Assembly: GCF_008370685.1 (NCBI RefSeq)
Contig: NZ_VTZU01000006.1
Span: forward strand, 1 to 64,000
Direction: 5' to 3'
From: Aquimarina sp. RZ0
Lineage (GTDB): Bacteria > Bacteroidota > Bacteroidia > Flavobacteriales > Flavobacteriaceae
DNA length: 64,000 nt
Each line of letters starts with the position of its first letter. The first letter of the stretch is position 1. Shown here piece after piece: positions 17,515-26,972 of this stretch. Below the pieces are notes generated by a model. The model was given only the letters and a program-made list of their open reading frames with translations, searched no databases and was not told the origin of the DNA. The position numbers were made by a program, and so were the translations under genes.

Positions 17515-17610
17515 GACTGCTCTATCAATAAAATAGCTATAAATTACACATTTACCATGATGCTTTGGGGTTTAGCAACATATTGCTATCTCATTGTCAT
17601 AAGAGCAGTC
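17515..17610 (-). ncRNA. Structured 96-nt element ending in a T7 tract (candidate small RNA or long terminator)
   Basis: On the minus strand GACTGCTCT and AGAGCAGTC close a 96-nt element followed at once by seven T. Inside are further pairings (AGCA/TGCT around ATATGT, and ATAGC/GCTAT). It lies between the DoxX gene stop (17666) and the oligopeptidase promoter. It is larger than a simple terminator, and I do not recognise it as a known riboswitch class. Confidence 0.4.
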
Positions 17611-17665
17611 AAAATATTTTATATTCGAAAAAACGAAAAAAGTCAAAATTTTATTGCAATCTATA

Positions 17666-18037
17666 CTAAAACAGTGGCTTATATACATTCCAGTTGACGT
17701 ATATCAAAAAAGAATTTACTAAGAATACAAATGCTCCTGGTCCAATATTTGCTGGATCCAGTGTGGCATGAAACAAAATTATATTTACAGAAATAGGGGC
17801 CATTAATATCAGTGCAAATGGTACGGCTTTATTGCTTACTAATAGAAGCCCGACAATCACTTCAATCAGTCCTACAGTTTTGAGAATATAACTAGTAGCC
17901 AATGCGCCAAAAAGAGTTCCAGCATCTGGATTGGCAAACTCAAAATCAGGCAAAAACCCAATAAATTTATTACTGCCAAAAATGATTAATAGTATTCCCA
18001 ATAATATTCTTACTATCAAAATTATCTTAGTGCTCAT
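17666..18037 (-). CDS. DoxX-like four-helix membrane protein
   Basis: I start at the ATG at 18037 (MSTKIILIVRILLG, 123 residues) because an 11-residue polar extension from 18070 would precede the first membrane helix. Four hydrophobic segments are seen, with the family-like GSNKFIGFLPDFEF after helix 1 and LKTVGLIEVIVGLLLV in helix 2-3. DoxX-type proteins are small inner-membrane proteins whose role is mostly unsettled (quinone or redox-stress links in some species). The gene is isolated. A related but distinct member is at 22712-23059. Confidence 0.72.
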   Translation of the reverse strand: MSTKIILIVRILLGILLIIFGSNKFIGFLPDFEFANPDAGTLFGALATSYILKTVGLIEVIVGLLLVSNKAVPFALILMAPISVNIILFHATLDPANIGPGAFVFLVNSFLIYVNWNVYKPLF

Positions 18038-18130
18038 TGCTTTGTCATTTTTAATTATTCTATAAAACATTAGAAGACAGAATCTTAAAAACCTTACACT
18101 CCTAAATAAAAAAACAAAACAGTCTAAAAA

Positions 18131-18168
18131 TTATGATCCCTTGCTATTGACATAGCAAGGGATCATAA
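18131..18168 (-). terminator. Strong Rho-independent terminator after asd
   Basis: A 16-bp perfect stem (arms 18131-18146 and 18153-18168) has loop TTGACA. On the minus strand TTTTT follows immediately. It starts 17 bases past the asd stop. Confidence 0.9.
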
Positions 18169-18184
18169 AATATTGTAAAAATTC

Positions 18185-19177
18185 TTACCCAATGAGCTTA
18201 TTTTCAATCAGATACTCTCCTATCTGAACTGCATTGGTTGCTGCTCCTTTACGTAAATTATCTGCCACAATCCACATATTCAAAGCATTTTCTCTAGAAT
18301 GATCTCTTCGAATTCTTCCGACAAAGACATCGTTTTTTCCTTCTGCATAAATTGGCATCGGATAGGTATTCGTTTCTGGGTTATCCTGTACAGTCACTCC
18401 AGAAGTTTCATTAAGAATTTTACGGATATCATTTTCATCAAAATCATTCTCAAACTCCAGATTTACACTTTCACTATGCCCTCCAACTACCGGGATTCTT
18501 ATGGCCGTTGCTGTTACAGCAATGGTGCGATCATCAAGGATTTTCTGAGTTTCATTCACCAATTTCATTTCTTCCTTGGTATATCCATTTTCCTGAAATA
18601 CATCACAGTGTGGTATTGCATTACGGTGGATAGGATAAGGATATGCCATTTCTCCTTTTTCTCCGGCATACTCATTCTCTAACTGCTGTACAGCTTTTAC
18701 ACCGGTTCCTGTTATAGATTGGTAGGTAGAGATTATAGCACGCTTAATTTTAAAAGAAGTATGCAGTGGTCCCAGCGCCATCACTAATTGTATTGTCGAA
18801 CAATTGGGATTAGCGATAATCTTGTCATCTTTTGTTAGCTCTTTAGCATTAATCTCGGGTACTACTAATTTTTTTGTAGGATCCATTCTCCAGGCAGAAG
18901 AATTATCAATAACAGTAATTCCTGCCTCAGCAAATTTTGGAGCCCACTCCAGAGAAATATCACCTCCAGCAGAAAATAATGCAACATCTGGTTTCATTTC
19001 TATGGCAGTAGCCAATCCTACAACAGAAAACTCCTGATCCTTATAAGATATTTTTTTGCCTACAGATCTTTCTGAAGCTACAGGAATTAACTCTGTTACG
19101 GGAAAATTACGTTCTTCTAATACTTTTAACATTACGGTTCCTACCAATCCAGTGGCACCTACGACAGCTACTTTCAT
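18185..19177 (-). CDS. asd: Aspartate-semialdehyde dehydrogenase
   Basis: I start at the ATG at 19177 (MKVAVVGATGLVG, 330 residues) since the Rossmann fold begins there. An upstream in-phase start would add nine unconserved residues. The NADP-binding GATGLVG is at about 7-13, the catalytic Cys lies in IIANPNCSTIQL and the conserved His in VVGGHSESV. The enzyme reduces aspartyl phosphate to aspartate semialdehyde, the branch point to lysine/diaminopimelate, threonine and methionine. It is cytoplasmic. mscL lies upstream on the same strand but is separated by its own terminator, so asd is probably transcribed alone. Confidence 0.95.
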   Translation of the reverse strand: MKVAVVGATGLVGTVMLKVLEERNFPVTELIPVASERSVGKKISYKDQEFSVVGLATAIEMKPDVALFSAGGDISLEWAPKFAEAGITVIDNSSAWRMDPTKKLVVPEINAKELTKDDKIIANPNCSTIQLVMALGPLHTSFKIKRAIISTYQSITGTGVKAVQQLENEYAGEKGEMAYPYPIHRNAIPHCDVFQENGYTKEEMKLVNETQKILDDRTIAVTATAIRIPVVGGHSESVNLEFENDFDENDIRKILNETSGVTVQDNPETNTYPMPIYAEGKNDVFVGRIRRDHSRENALNMWIVADNLRKGAATNAVQIGEYLIENKLIG

Positions 19178-19339
19178 CTGCTTTATATAATTATTTATTA
19201 GCAACTTTTATATAAATACAAAAGTCGATCTTTTTTTAAAATCAAGCAAATGTGAGAATTTTTTATAATAGTTGGGTTGTTTATTTTGAAATTGTATCAA
19301 TTTAAACTTTTTGTTAAATATATAACATTTAACAAAAAG

Positions 19340-19361
19340 AACCGCCTTACATAAGGCGGTT
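19340..19361 (-). terminator. Terminator after mscL
   Basis: AACCGCCTTA and TAAGGCGGTT form a GC-rich stem with a tiny loop. The minus strand continues CTTTTTG. It lies about 50 bases past the mscL stop. Confidence 0.85.
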
Positions 19362-19409
19362 TAGTTAGAATATGTAGTATAGCGGTAACTATATATAATT
19401 TGACATTTT

Positions 19410-19829
19410 TTATTTTTTAAGTAGATCTCTGATTTCTGTCAGCAATTCTTCCTGGCTTGGACCAGCAGGTGGCGGCGGAGCAGCAGCTTCTTCTTTTTTC
19501 TTAGATTTTTCATAGGCTTTAAGCACCATAAAAATAAACAAGCCAACAATAATAAAATTAATAATTGCCTGAATTAAATTACCATATGTCATAACCGCAG
19601 CTTTTGCTTCTTTTGCAGCTGCAAGGCTTTCATAAGTACCTCCATCAAGTGCAATAAACTTTTGTGTAAAGTCTGTTCCTCCTGTAATTACTCCAATAAT
19701 TGGCATAATAATATCTGCTACTGCAGAACCGACAATTTTGTTAAATGCACCACCTATAACAACAGCCGTAGCTAAGGCAATAATATCTCCTTTCAACAAG
19801 AAAGACTTAAAATCTTTAAAAAATCCCAT
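19410..19829 (-). CDS. mscL: Large-conductance mechanosensitive channel
   Basis: The protein has 139 residues, typical MscL size. It begins [20 protein letters not shown] and continues through the pore helix [20 protein letters not shown], the most conserved region of the family. TM2 is at about 75-100 ([18 protein letters not shown]). The C-terminus has a charged KKKEEAAAP linker and a short bundle helix ([13 protein letters not shown]). The channel opens under membrane tension to release solutes during hypo-osmotic shock. It is monocistronic with a terminator 50 bases downstream. Confidence 0.96.
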   Translation of the reverse strand: MGFFKDFKSFLLKGDIIALATAVVIGGAFNKIVGSAVADIIMPIIGVITGGTDFTQKFIALDGGTYESLAAAKEAKAAVMTYGNLIQAIINFIIVGLFIFMVLKAYEKSKKKEEAAAPPPPAGPSQEELLTEIRDLLKK

Positions 19830-19931
19830 ACTTTATTAAATTTTAGATGATTAGTATTTTACTAATTTAACAAAAAAGGAGTATTTATTAACAATTTATT
19901 TGTTTTTAAGTAATTGTTTTTTCGATAAAGA

Positions 19932-21044
19932 TCATTCATTATCGATAATCACTCGTTTTATTCGTGGTGAGATTGCTGTAAGTAATTCATAAGAAATTGT
20001 TCCCGCACTTTCGGCGATAACACTTGCTGATGAGTTATCATCAAAAAGAACAACCTCATCTCCTTCTTTGCATTCAATATCAGTGATATCTACCATGATC
20101 ATATCCATACAGACATTACCTATAATATAGGCTCTTTTATTGTGAATAGTTACAAATCCCTTTTTATTGCCATATTGCCTGCTAATACCATCTGCATGAC
20201 CTATAGGTACTGTAGCGGTCTTAGTAAAATGCGATGCAGTAAAAGCTCTATTATACCCTAATGTTTCTCCCGGTTCCAGTGTATGAATCTGAGAAATAAT
20301 AGATTTTAAAAATGCTACCGGTTTCAACTCACTATCATATTTAGCCTCATTACCATATCCATACAAACCGATTCCTGCACGTACCATATCCAAATGAGCT
20401 TCAGGATAGTTTAATATTCCAGAAGTGTTACATTGATGTAGTATGGGTACATATCCTAACCTATCAATCATTTCTAAAGTTATTTTTTTAAAAGAATTAA
20501 TCTGCCCAAGGGTAAAGTCTTTCTCGTTGTGATCTTCACTGGCAGCCAAATGAGAAAAGATAGAAGTCACTCTAATTGCATTAGTTTCTTGTATCCTATT
20601 AATAATATAGTCTATGTCATTTTCCCAAAAGCCTAATCTATTTAGCCCAGTATTAAATTTAATATGCAAAGGGTATTCTTTTTGATTTTTTTCTTCTGCT
20701 ATCGTTATAAATTCTCTTAAAATCCGTGTGCTATATATACTGGGCTCCAAATGGTATTTGATCAAGGTAGAAAAATTAACAACTTGCGGATGCAATACTA
20801 GTATTGGGGTTTTTATGCCAGCTTCTCTAAGTGCAATACCTTCTGAAACATATGCTACAGCAAAATAATCTACACCGATTTTTTGAAGATGGGTTGCCAT
20901 GGCTATAGCATCGCTGCCATATCCTCTGGCTTTTACTACAGCTAACAATTTAACATCTGGATGAAGCTTACTTTTTAGATATATATAATTATGAGTAAGA
21001 TGAGCCAGATTGATCTCCAGGATCGTTTCTTTTGTGTCACTCAT
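19932..21044 (-). CDS. alr: Alanine racemase
   Basis: The protein has 370 residues. The PLP-binding lysine is Lys38 in [12 protein letters not shown]. The usual motif is VVKANAYGHG, so this is a variant version. The second catalytic residue Tyr is in ETLGYNRAF, and MDMIMVDIT and ISRQYGN fit the C-terminal domain. It interconverts L- and D-alanine for peptidoglycan. The reading frame overlaps the end of tdk by 8 bases, so the two genes form one transcript with translational coupling, with tdk first. This arrangement is common in Flavobacteriaceae to my knowledge. Confidence 0.93.
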   Translation of the reverse strand: MSDTKETILEINLAHLTHNYIYLKSKLHPDVKLLAVVKARGYGSDAIAMATHLQKIGVDYFAVAYVSEGIALREAGIKTPILVLHPQVVNFSTLIKYHLEPSIYSTRILREFITIAEEKNQKEYPLHIKFNTGLNRLGFWENDIDYIINRIQETNAIRVTSIFSHLAASEDHNEKDFTLGQINSFKKITLEMIDRLGYVPILHQCNTSGILNYPEAHLDMVRAGIGLYGYGNEAKYDSELKPVAFLKSIISQIHTLEPGETLGYNRAFTASHFTKTATVPIGHADGISRQYGNKKGFVTIHNKRAYIIGNVCMDMIMVDITDIECKEGDEVVLFDDNSSASVIAESAGTISYELLTAISPRIKRVIIDNE

Positions 21045-21684
21045 CAGACGTATCAGGTTTTTCAGATAGTTCTTCGGGATCTTGAACTTCTATTTTCTTT
21101 AGCTTTTCTTTTAATGTTGCCTTATAATAAGCTGCGCGACTTAATGGTTCGTATTCATCGGTTTCTCCTAATAATACCAAATCATCTTTTTTGGATTTCC
21201 TAAAACTATACTGTGCCAGATTTCCTGTTCTGGTGCAGACTGCATGTACCTTGGTCACATATTCTGCTGTAGCCATAAGCGCTGGCATAGGTCCAAAAGG
21301 GTTTCCCTTAAAATCCATATCCAACCCAGCAACAATGACCCTAATACCCTGGTTAGCGAGATCATTACATACACTGACAATCTCATCATCAAAAAATTGT
21401 GCTTCATCAATCCCAATAACATCACAGGTATTTGCAAGAATTCTGATATTTGCAGCTGCGGGAACAGGCGTGGAACGAATCTCATTTGCATCGTGAGAAA
21501 CTACCATTTCGTCATCGTAGCGCACATCTACTGCAGGTTTAAAAATTTCTACTTTTTGTTTGGCAAATTGTGCTCGTTTCAGTCTGCGAATCAGTTCTTC
21601 CGTCTTACCAGAAAACATAGAACCACAAATAACTTCTATCCAACCAAATTGCTCTTTATGATTTACTGTATTTTCGAGAAACAT
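21037..21684 (-). CDS. tdk: Thymidine kinase
   Basis: The protein has 215 residues. The P-loop is [14 protein letters not shown] at about 21-34. The Mg-site DEAQFF is near residue 100, and the lasso region (about 150-165) follows. The zinc-ribbon position reads AVCTRTGNL: only one Cys of the first CxxC pair remains and the second pair is not visible. Type II kinases usually bind zinc, so this one probably does not, or uses other ligands. The reaction is ATP-dependent phosphorylation of thymidine (salvage). It is the first gene of the tdk-alr unit, and the last 8 bases overlap alr. Confidence 0.92.
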   Translation of the reverse strand: MFLENTVNHKEQFGWIEVICGSMFSGKTEELIRRLKRAQFAKQKVEIFKPAVDVRYDDEMVVSHDANEIRSTPVPAAANIRILANTCDVIGIDEAQFFDDEIVSVCNDLANQGIRVIVAGLDMDFKGNPFGPMPALMATAEYVTKVHAVCTRTGNLAQYSFRKSKKDDLVLLGETDEYEPLSRAAYYKATLKEKLKKIEVQDPEELSEKPDTSDE

Positions 21685-21841
21685 TTTGTATTTTTCAGCA
21701 TCAATTAAAAGAAACCCCTAGGTATTCGCATACCAAATAGATCTGAGAATATTACTAATCGTTTATTTATTTGGTATAACTCTAAAGATGAGGTAAATTT
21801 ATTAAAAAACAAAAAGCACAGCCCAAAGGTATAAGAAAGTT

Positions 21842-22630
21842 ATGAAGAAGAAAGCGGAAGCAGAACTTATTAGTATTGCACATAGGATTTTACAACTCAA
21901 AGATGGAGCCACACTTTCTAAATTACAGGAAGAGGCAAGGCAACTATATGAAAAACTGACCATTCTTAATTTTGCTGAGTCTCATTTTTCTGATCCACAA
22001 CCTACTATTGGTCAAATAAGAAGTATTCTGGAAGCACCAATTGCAGCGGAAAAAAAAGTGATAAAACCAACACCAGTTGTACGCCTAGATCCTGCTCCAG
22101 AAGTTGAAAAAGAACCTGAACCATTACAAGAAACTAAAAAATCAGAATATGCTGTTTCTGAAATAGTTAAAGAACCTTCTAAACCAGAAATTATCATCGA
22201 GAAAATCAATGAGAAGGTTAGTGAAGATCTTTTTGTACCAGCAACTAAAGTTACCGAAGAAGACATTATAATTTCTGAATCTGTTTATGAAAAAAATGAT
22301 AGAGAAGAAACTACCGGATCGGTTCCACAAAGTATGCCGATTCTCGATAAGATTAATACGATAGAAGAAAAACCTAAATCACTAAATGATCAGTTAAAAA
22401 AAGGAATTAATATCGGGCTTAATGATCGCCTGGCGTTTATAAAACATCTTTTTGATGGAAGTTCTACGGATTATAATCGTGTACTCTCGCAATTAAATAC
22501 CCTAAATAGTAAAAGTGGAGCACGACAATTTGTGAAAAATATGGTGAAACCTGACTACAATAACTGGGAAGGCAAAGAAGAATATGAAGAACGTTTTATG
22601 CAAATTGTGAGTAGTAAGTATGAATTTTAA
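21842..22630 (+). CDS. Conserved-looking flavobacterial protein of unknown function
   Basis: The protein has 262 residues and no signal peptide. An N-terminal helical domain covers about 1-65 (ELISIAHRILQLKDGA...LYEKLTILNFAE). A long acidic, Pro/Glu/Lys-rich linker (about 70-180) is probably disordered. A C-terminal helical domain covers about 190-262 (LNDRLAFIKHLFDGSSTDY, then NWEGKEEYEERFM). I recognise no known domain. The two-domain-plus-linker layout suggests an adaptor. It lies divergent from tdk and ahead of a DoxX-type gene and rsmI. A GCCCTAAGGG-like dyad lies in the gap before the next gene. Confidence 0.6.
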   Translation: MKKKAEAELISIAHRILQLKDGATLSKLQEEARQLYEKLTILNFAESHFSDPQPTIGQIRSILEAPIAAEKKVIKPTPVVRLDPAPEVEKEPEPLQETKKSEYAVSEIVKEPSKPEIIIEKINEKVSEDLFVPATKVTEEDIIISESVYEKNDREETTGSVPQSMPILDKINTIEEKPKSLNDQLKKGINIGLNDRLAFIKHLFDGSSTDYNRVLSQLNTLNSKSGARQFVKNMVKPDYNNWEGKEEYEERFMQIVSSKYEF

Positions 22631-22711
22631 TTCTTCGCAGAGGATTAAAATCTTCTTGGGATGCCCTAAGGGTATTGATTTTTTTTCGACAAAAGTGATA
22701 AAATAAAGAAT

Positions 22712-23059
22712 ATGAAGATTGTATACTGGATTGCTACTGTTGCAATGTGTGGAATTATGTTATTTTCTGCACAGATGTATTTTAGGAACACAGAAATGGT
22801 AAAAGGTTTTTTTGAAAACCTGGATTATCCAACTTATATTGTAATTCCTCTTGCTATCGCAAAAATTTTAGGAATTATTGCGATTCTTTCTAACAAGGTG
22901 AATTGGATCAAAGAATGGGCCTATGCCGGGTTCTTTTTTGATATGGCATTAGCCTTTACAGCACATCAGGTAAAAGATGATGGACAGGGACTATTTGCAA
23001 CACTGGGATTAATCTTTTTGATCATATCCTATGCTTCAGGAAAAAAAATAAGACCTTAA
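22712..23059 (+). CDS. DoxX-like membrane protein
   Basis: The protein has 115 residues with four hydrophobic helices. It begins MKIVYWIATVAMCGIMLFSA and carries the family-like LDYPTYIVIPLAIAKILG around residues 39-56. That sequence and length fit the DoxX_2 subgroup. Its function is unknown. The gene ends 8 bases before rsmI, so they are probably co-transcribed. Confidence 0.72.
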   Translation: MKIVYWIATVAMCGIMLFSAQMYFRNTEMVKGFFENLDYPTYIVIPLAIAKILGIIAILSNKVNWIKEWAYAGFFFDMALAFTAHQVKDDGQGLFATLGLIFLIISYASGKKIRP

Positions 23060-23067
23060 AATACTAC

Positions 23068-23745
23068 ATGTCTAAATTATACCTTGTTCCCACACCTATT
23101 GGTAATCTGGAAGATATGACTTTTCGTGCTATCAAAGTACTTAAAAAAGTTGATCTGATTCTGGCAGAAGATACACGCACCAGTGGAAAATTATTAAAAC
23201 ACTATGAAATTACAACGCATATGCACAGCCACCATATGCATAATGAACACAAAACAACCGATGCTATCATTGGGAGGCTGAAGAGTGGAGAAACTATTGC
23301 CTTAATCAGTGATGCCGGAACTCCTGCTATTAGTGATCCTGGGTTTTTATTAACCAGAGCTTGTATAGAAAATAAAATCGATGTAGAGTGCCTTCCCGGA
23401 GCTACTGCATTTGTGCCAGCACTTGTAAATAGCGGATTGCCAAATGATAAATTTATTTTTGAAGGTTTTCTCCCTATAAAGAAAGGAAGGCAAACTCGAT
23501 TAAAATTATTGGCAGAAGAAACCAGAACTATCATCTTTTATGAATCACCTCACAAATTACTAAAAACACTTGGGAATTTTGGGGAAAATTTTGGGAAAAA
23601 TCGATTAATTTCTGTTTCCAGAGAACTAAGTAAACTCCATGAAGAAACTATCAGAGGTACCGTAGCAGAAGTGCAATCACATTTTGAGAATAAACCCCCA
23701 AAAGGAGAAATTGTTATTATAGTAAGTGGTAAAACAAAAAAATAA
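23068..23745 (+). CDS. rsmI: 16S rRNA (cytidine-2'-O)-methyltransferase
   Basis: The protein has 225 residues. It begins MSKLYLVPTPIGNLEDMTFRA, the family's fingerprint. The SAM-binding elements AEDTRTSGKLLKHY (about 33-46), ISDAGTPAISDPGF (about 78-91) and LPGATAFVPAL (about 108-118) are all in place. It methylates C1402 of 16S rRNA in the decoding centre. At 225 residues it is at the short end and lacks the extra C-terminal domain of E. coli RsmI, as usual in this phylum. It lies 8 bases after the DoxX-like gene. Confidence 0.93.
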   Translation: MSKLYLVPTPIGNLEDMTFRAIKVLKKVDLILAEDTRTSGKLLKHYEITTHMHSHHMHNEHKTTDAIIGRLKSGETIALISDAGTPAISDPGFLLTRACIENKIDVECLPGATAFVPALVNSGLPNDKFIFEGFLPIKKGRQTRLKLLAEETRTIIFYESPHKLLKTLGNFGENFGKNRLISVSRELSKLHEETIRGTVAEVQSHFENKPPKGEIVIIVSGKTKK

Positions 23746-24264
23746 TATGCTGTTATAATTCAGAAAATCAAAAAGAAAAAATTAGACGACAGTTGTTGAA
23801 AAAACATGAATTCCTGTCCACACCAAAATGATGATAAGAGCTTGTTTAAAAACCTTACTTCTTGAAAACAAATATTTTAAGAACCGTGAGGTTACTTCAA
23901 ATTAATGTAAATATCTCGATATACTCATCATTTGAAGTATATTCAGAACCTCAAACTATTGATTTTCAATTTGTATTCTTTTTAAACATACTCTAAAAAG
24001 CATCAGTAGCGACTTATAATTCATTTTGTTAGACTTTGTTTAGTCTGTGATACCACATTTGCCATCTAAAATTACTTATTCTCAAATAGGAAGAAGTATA
24101 CCTTGTGATTCACCTACTACTCTATTATACTATAAAATAATGTAACTACTCTTTTGGCATACCCTATAGTACAACATTTCAAGTAATCTTTAAGACCATC
24201 AAAGAATAAAATTCTTATCCTTATAGCTTTATATATCGCCTTTCTAAGCAAAATAGTTTATATA
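23746..24264. other. 520-bp gene-free interval with an imperfect stem
   Basis: No gene is visible. A long stem can be drawn: TGAGGTT and ACTTCAAAT (23887-23902) pair with ATTTGAAGT (23930-23938) and AACCTCA (23947-23953), with an 8-base bulge. The interval may hold a decayed element, but I cannot identify one. Confidence 0.4.
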
Positions 24265-24360
24265 GTAAACTACCTCGGAGCAAGCCAATGAGGCATTTAT
24301 TGAAAAAAAAATCAATTTCAAGACAAGCCTCAGCGTATTTAAATCTCGATTATCGGGTAA
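24265..24360 (-). repeat. Dispersed intergenic repeat family B, copy 2
   Basis: Read on the minus strand this ~96-bp element matches 13037-13133 block by block: TTACCCGATAATCGAG, GAGGCTTG, TTTTTTTTCAATAAAT, CCTC, GTAGTTTAC. The copies are diverged with small indels. It begins 57 bases past the sufD stop. Confidence 0.75.
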
Positions 24361-24416
24361 CAATCAATAAAAGAACATGCATATATACTTAGGTAAATAC
24401 TACCTGCTCTTATTTA

Positions 24417-25730
24417 TTATAAGTCAAATCCAATATTAACTCCAAGTTTATTAGCAATCAGTTTATTGATTCGGTTTTTTAATTGCGGTATTTTTACACT
24501 TTCTAGTACATTATTGGCAAAAGCGTACATTAATAACGCTCTGGCTTCTTTTTCTCCAATCCCTCTGGATCTCATATAGAATAGTGCCTGCTCATCTAAT
24601 TGACCAATAGTACAACCGTGCGAGCATTTTACATCATCAGCAAAAATCTCTAATTGTGGTTTAGAATTGATAGAAGCTTTATCGCTTAGCAAAATATTAT
24701 TATTAGATTGAAAGGCGTTGGTTTTCTGAGCTTTTTTATTTACTATTATTTTACCATTAAATACACCTGTTGATTTTTCATCAAAAATACCTTTGTAATC
24801 CTGATGACTTTCACAATTTGGTTCTGTATGATGCACTAATGTATTATGATCTACATGCTGTTTGCCTTCCAGAATTGTAACGCCGTTTAGTATAGAATCA
24901 ATTCCTTCTCCTTTTTGGTAAAAATTAAGGTTATTCCTCGTAATATTACCACCAAATGCAAAAGTATGTACTGAGGCTACACTTTGTGCGTGTTGCTCAA
25001 TAAATGTATTATCTATTAGAGAGGCATTCTCATGATCATTCTGGATTTTATAATAATCTACAATAGCTCTCTTGTCTACAAAAATTTCTGTAACAGAATT
25101 TGTCAATACCGCATTATCGGTTAGATTCTGATGACGTTCTATAATCTGTACATGTGAGTTTTCTTCTACTACAATAAGATTACGAGGTTGTAGCAGCTGT
25201 GCGGATTCACTACCAGTAGATAAATGTATAATCTGTATGGGTTTGTCTGCTAATTTATTTTTAGGAATGTATATATACGCGCCCTCATTAGAAAAAGCTG
25301 TATTCAAAGATGTAATTCCATCTTCTGGAGCAATTTTATTAAAATAATTATCTATAATAGGTTTATACTTATCCTGCGCTAATGCAGAAGACATTAAACA
25401 TACATCAATCTTATCATGGGTAGTTTCGGATAAATGAGAAGAATACTTACCATCGATAAATACTATTTTATATGTATCAAGATCATACAGAAAGTATTTT
25501 TTTACATCTTTAAACTCTAGCGCATTTTCTTCTTTGGGAAAAATACTATAATCATGTTTCAATACTGTATTTAATGATGTATATTTCCAGGCTTCCTCTT
25601 TTTTGGTAGGAAATCCCTTTTCTTCAAAAACCTTAATGGCATTACTTCTAATGTCATGAACAGCTGTATCAACATCAACAGTATTCTCAAAAGCTAAAAA
25701 AGAGGATACTAATTTTTCTTTCAATTCCAT
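24417..25730 (-). CDS. sufD: Fe-S cluster assembly protein SufD
   Basis: The protein has 437 residues. It begins MELKEKLVSSF and contains KEEAWKYTSL (about 44-53), the conserved entry motif of SufD. The C-terminal beta-helix end shows KCSHGCTIGQLDEQALFYMR, where the conserved Cys and His are in place (about 371-376). SufD joins SufB and SufC as the SufBC2D scaffold where Fe-S clusters form. It is the last gene of the operon in this window. Cysteine desulfurase sufS and sufE, often next in this phylum, do not follow. Confidence 0.94.
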   Translation of the reverse strand: MELKEKLVSSFLAFENTVDVDTAVHDIRSNAIKVFEEKGFPTKKEEAWKYTSLNTVLKHDYSIFPKEENALEFKDVKKYFLYDLDTYKIVFIDGKYSSHLSETTHDKIDVCLMSSALAQDKYKPIIDNYFNKIAPEDGITSLNTAFSNEGAYIYIPKNKLADKPIQIIHLSTGSESAQLLQPRNLIVVEENSHVQIIERHQNLTDNAVLTNSVTEIFVDKRAIVDYYKIQNDHENASLIDNTFIEQHAQSVASVHTFAFGGNITRNNLNFYQKGEGIDSILNGVTILEGKQHVDHNTLVHHTEPNCESHQDYKGIFDEKSTGVFNGKIIVNKKAQKTNAFQSNNNILLSDKASINSKPQLEIFADDVKCSHGCTIGQLDEQALFYMRSRGIGEKEARALLMYAFANNVLESVKIPQLKNRINKLIANKLGVNIGFDL

Positions 25731-25761
25731 TTTCTTATTTCAAGTTTTTTTGTTTCAAGAT

Positions 25762-26163
25762 TTAAGTTTTCGATTCTCTATGTTTACTATCCTTAAAATC
25801 TTTTTTATCTAAATAATTAATAAATGATGAAATTCTTTTGCTTAAGGTTTCATAATCATTAATCAATATTTTTAATGTTTTTTCATCGATATATTTTGCA
25901 TCAAAAACTCTATACAATTGAGATCTGGTTGCGCCTGCCGATTCTTTGGCAAGAGAAAGAAACTGTCTGAATTCATTACTTACGTCTCTTTCAAAACCCT
26001 GAGCTATATAATCCATAACAGAACCAGATGATCCTTTTATCTGATCGCTAAGCTTATAATCGCTTCTCAGCTCTGTTGTGCTAGAAATTACAATAATCTC
26101 TGTAGCTAGTCTTCTGGATTCCTGCCAGATTTCGAGGTCTTCAAATCTTTTTATTGTTGCCAT
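25762..26163 (-). CDS. Four-helix-bundle protein (23S rRNA intervening-sequence type)
   Basis: The protein has 133 residues and begins MATIKRFEDLEIWQESRRLA, the hallmark start of the four-helix-bundle family. That family is often found encoded inside 23S rRNA intervening sequences and also free in Bacteroidota genomes. The four helices are at about 10-40, 45-65, 70-100 and 105-130. Conserved blocks LSDQIKGSSGSVMDYIAQG and EFRQFLSLAKESAGATRSQL are clear. Its function is unknown, and it forms homopentamers in solved structures. Here it is inserted between sufC and sufD, with gaps of 50 and 31 bases, which is an odd location. Confidence 0.85.
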   Translation of the reverse strand: MATIKRFEDLEIWQESRRLATEIIVISSTTELRSDYKLSDQIKGSSGSVMDYIAQGFERDVSNEFRQFLSLAKESAGATRSQLYRVFDAKYIDEKTLKILINDYETLSKRISSFINYLDKKDFKDSKHRESKT

Positions 26164-26213
26164 TATATAGTATATATATTATGAAACCCTAAGAATAGAA
26201 AACTTTTGATCAA

Positions 26214-26966
26214 TTAAGCATTTATTTCTTCTTTGATCCAGTCGTATCCCTTTTCTTCTAATTCTAATGCCAATTCTTTAGTTCCGGATTTTACAATTTT
26301 ACCATCGTATAATACGTGTACATAATCCGGAATGATATAATCCAATAAGCGCTGATAATGCGTAATTACTATAACTGCGTTATCTTTACTTTTCAGTTTA
26401 TTAACTCCATTAGCAACAATTCTAAGCGCATCAATGTCTAATCCGGAGTCTGTCTCATCTAATATGGCCAGCTTAGGTTCCATCATAGCCATCTGAAATA
26501 TTTCGTTACGCTTTTTTTCTCCACCAGAGAAACCTTGATTAAGAGAACGTGATAAAAACTTACGATCGATATCCAGCAATTCTGATTTTTCGCGAATTTT
26601 CTTTAGCATATCTTTCGCAGGCATTTCTTCCAAACCTTGTGCTTTTCTGGTTTCATTGATTGCCGTTTTCATAAAATTGGTAACCGTTACTCCTGGTATT
26701 TCTACCGGATATTGAAACGAAAGAAAAATACCTTTATGTGCACGCTCTTCTGCTGCTAATTCTTCTATATCTTCTTCTTCAAGTAAAATAGTACCTTTTG
26801 TTACTTCATATTCTTCTTTTCCTGCAACAATACCTGCCAGGGTACTTTTACCGGCACCATTGGGACCCATAATTGCATGGACTTCTCCGGCTTTTACATT
26901 TAGGCTAAGACCTTTTAGAATTTCTTTGTCTTCAATACTTGCATGTAAATTTTTTATTTTCAGCAT
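26214..26966 (-). CDS. sufC: Fe-S cluster assembly ATPase SufC
   Basis: I begin at the second of two adjacent ATG codons (26966; MLKIKNLHASIEDKEIL, 250 residues). Walker A is GPNGAGKST near 35, the signature is FSGGEKKRNEIFQMA, Walker B is AILDETDSGLDIDAL and the switch His is in ITHYQRLL. All are typical SufC features. It is the soluble ATPase that drives conformational change in the SufBCD complex. It begins six bases after the stop of the upstream MBL-fold lipoprotein gene, so it is clearly co-transcribed with it. Confidence 0.95.
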   Translation of the reverse strand: MLKIKNLHASIEDKEILKGLSLNVKAGEVHAIMGPNGAGKSTLAGIVAGKEEYEVTKGTILLEEEDIEELAAEERAHKGIFLSFQYPVEIPGVTVTNFMKTAINETRKAQGLEEMPAKDMLKKIREKSELLDIDRKFLSRSLNQGFSGGEKKRNEIFQMAMMEPKLAILDETDSGLDIDALRIVANGVNKLKSKDNAVIVITHYQRLLDYIIPDYVHVLYDGKIVKSGTKELALELEEKGYDWIKEEINA

Positions 26967-26972
26967 CATCTC

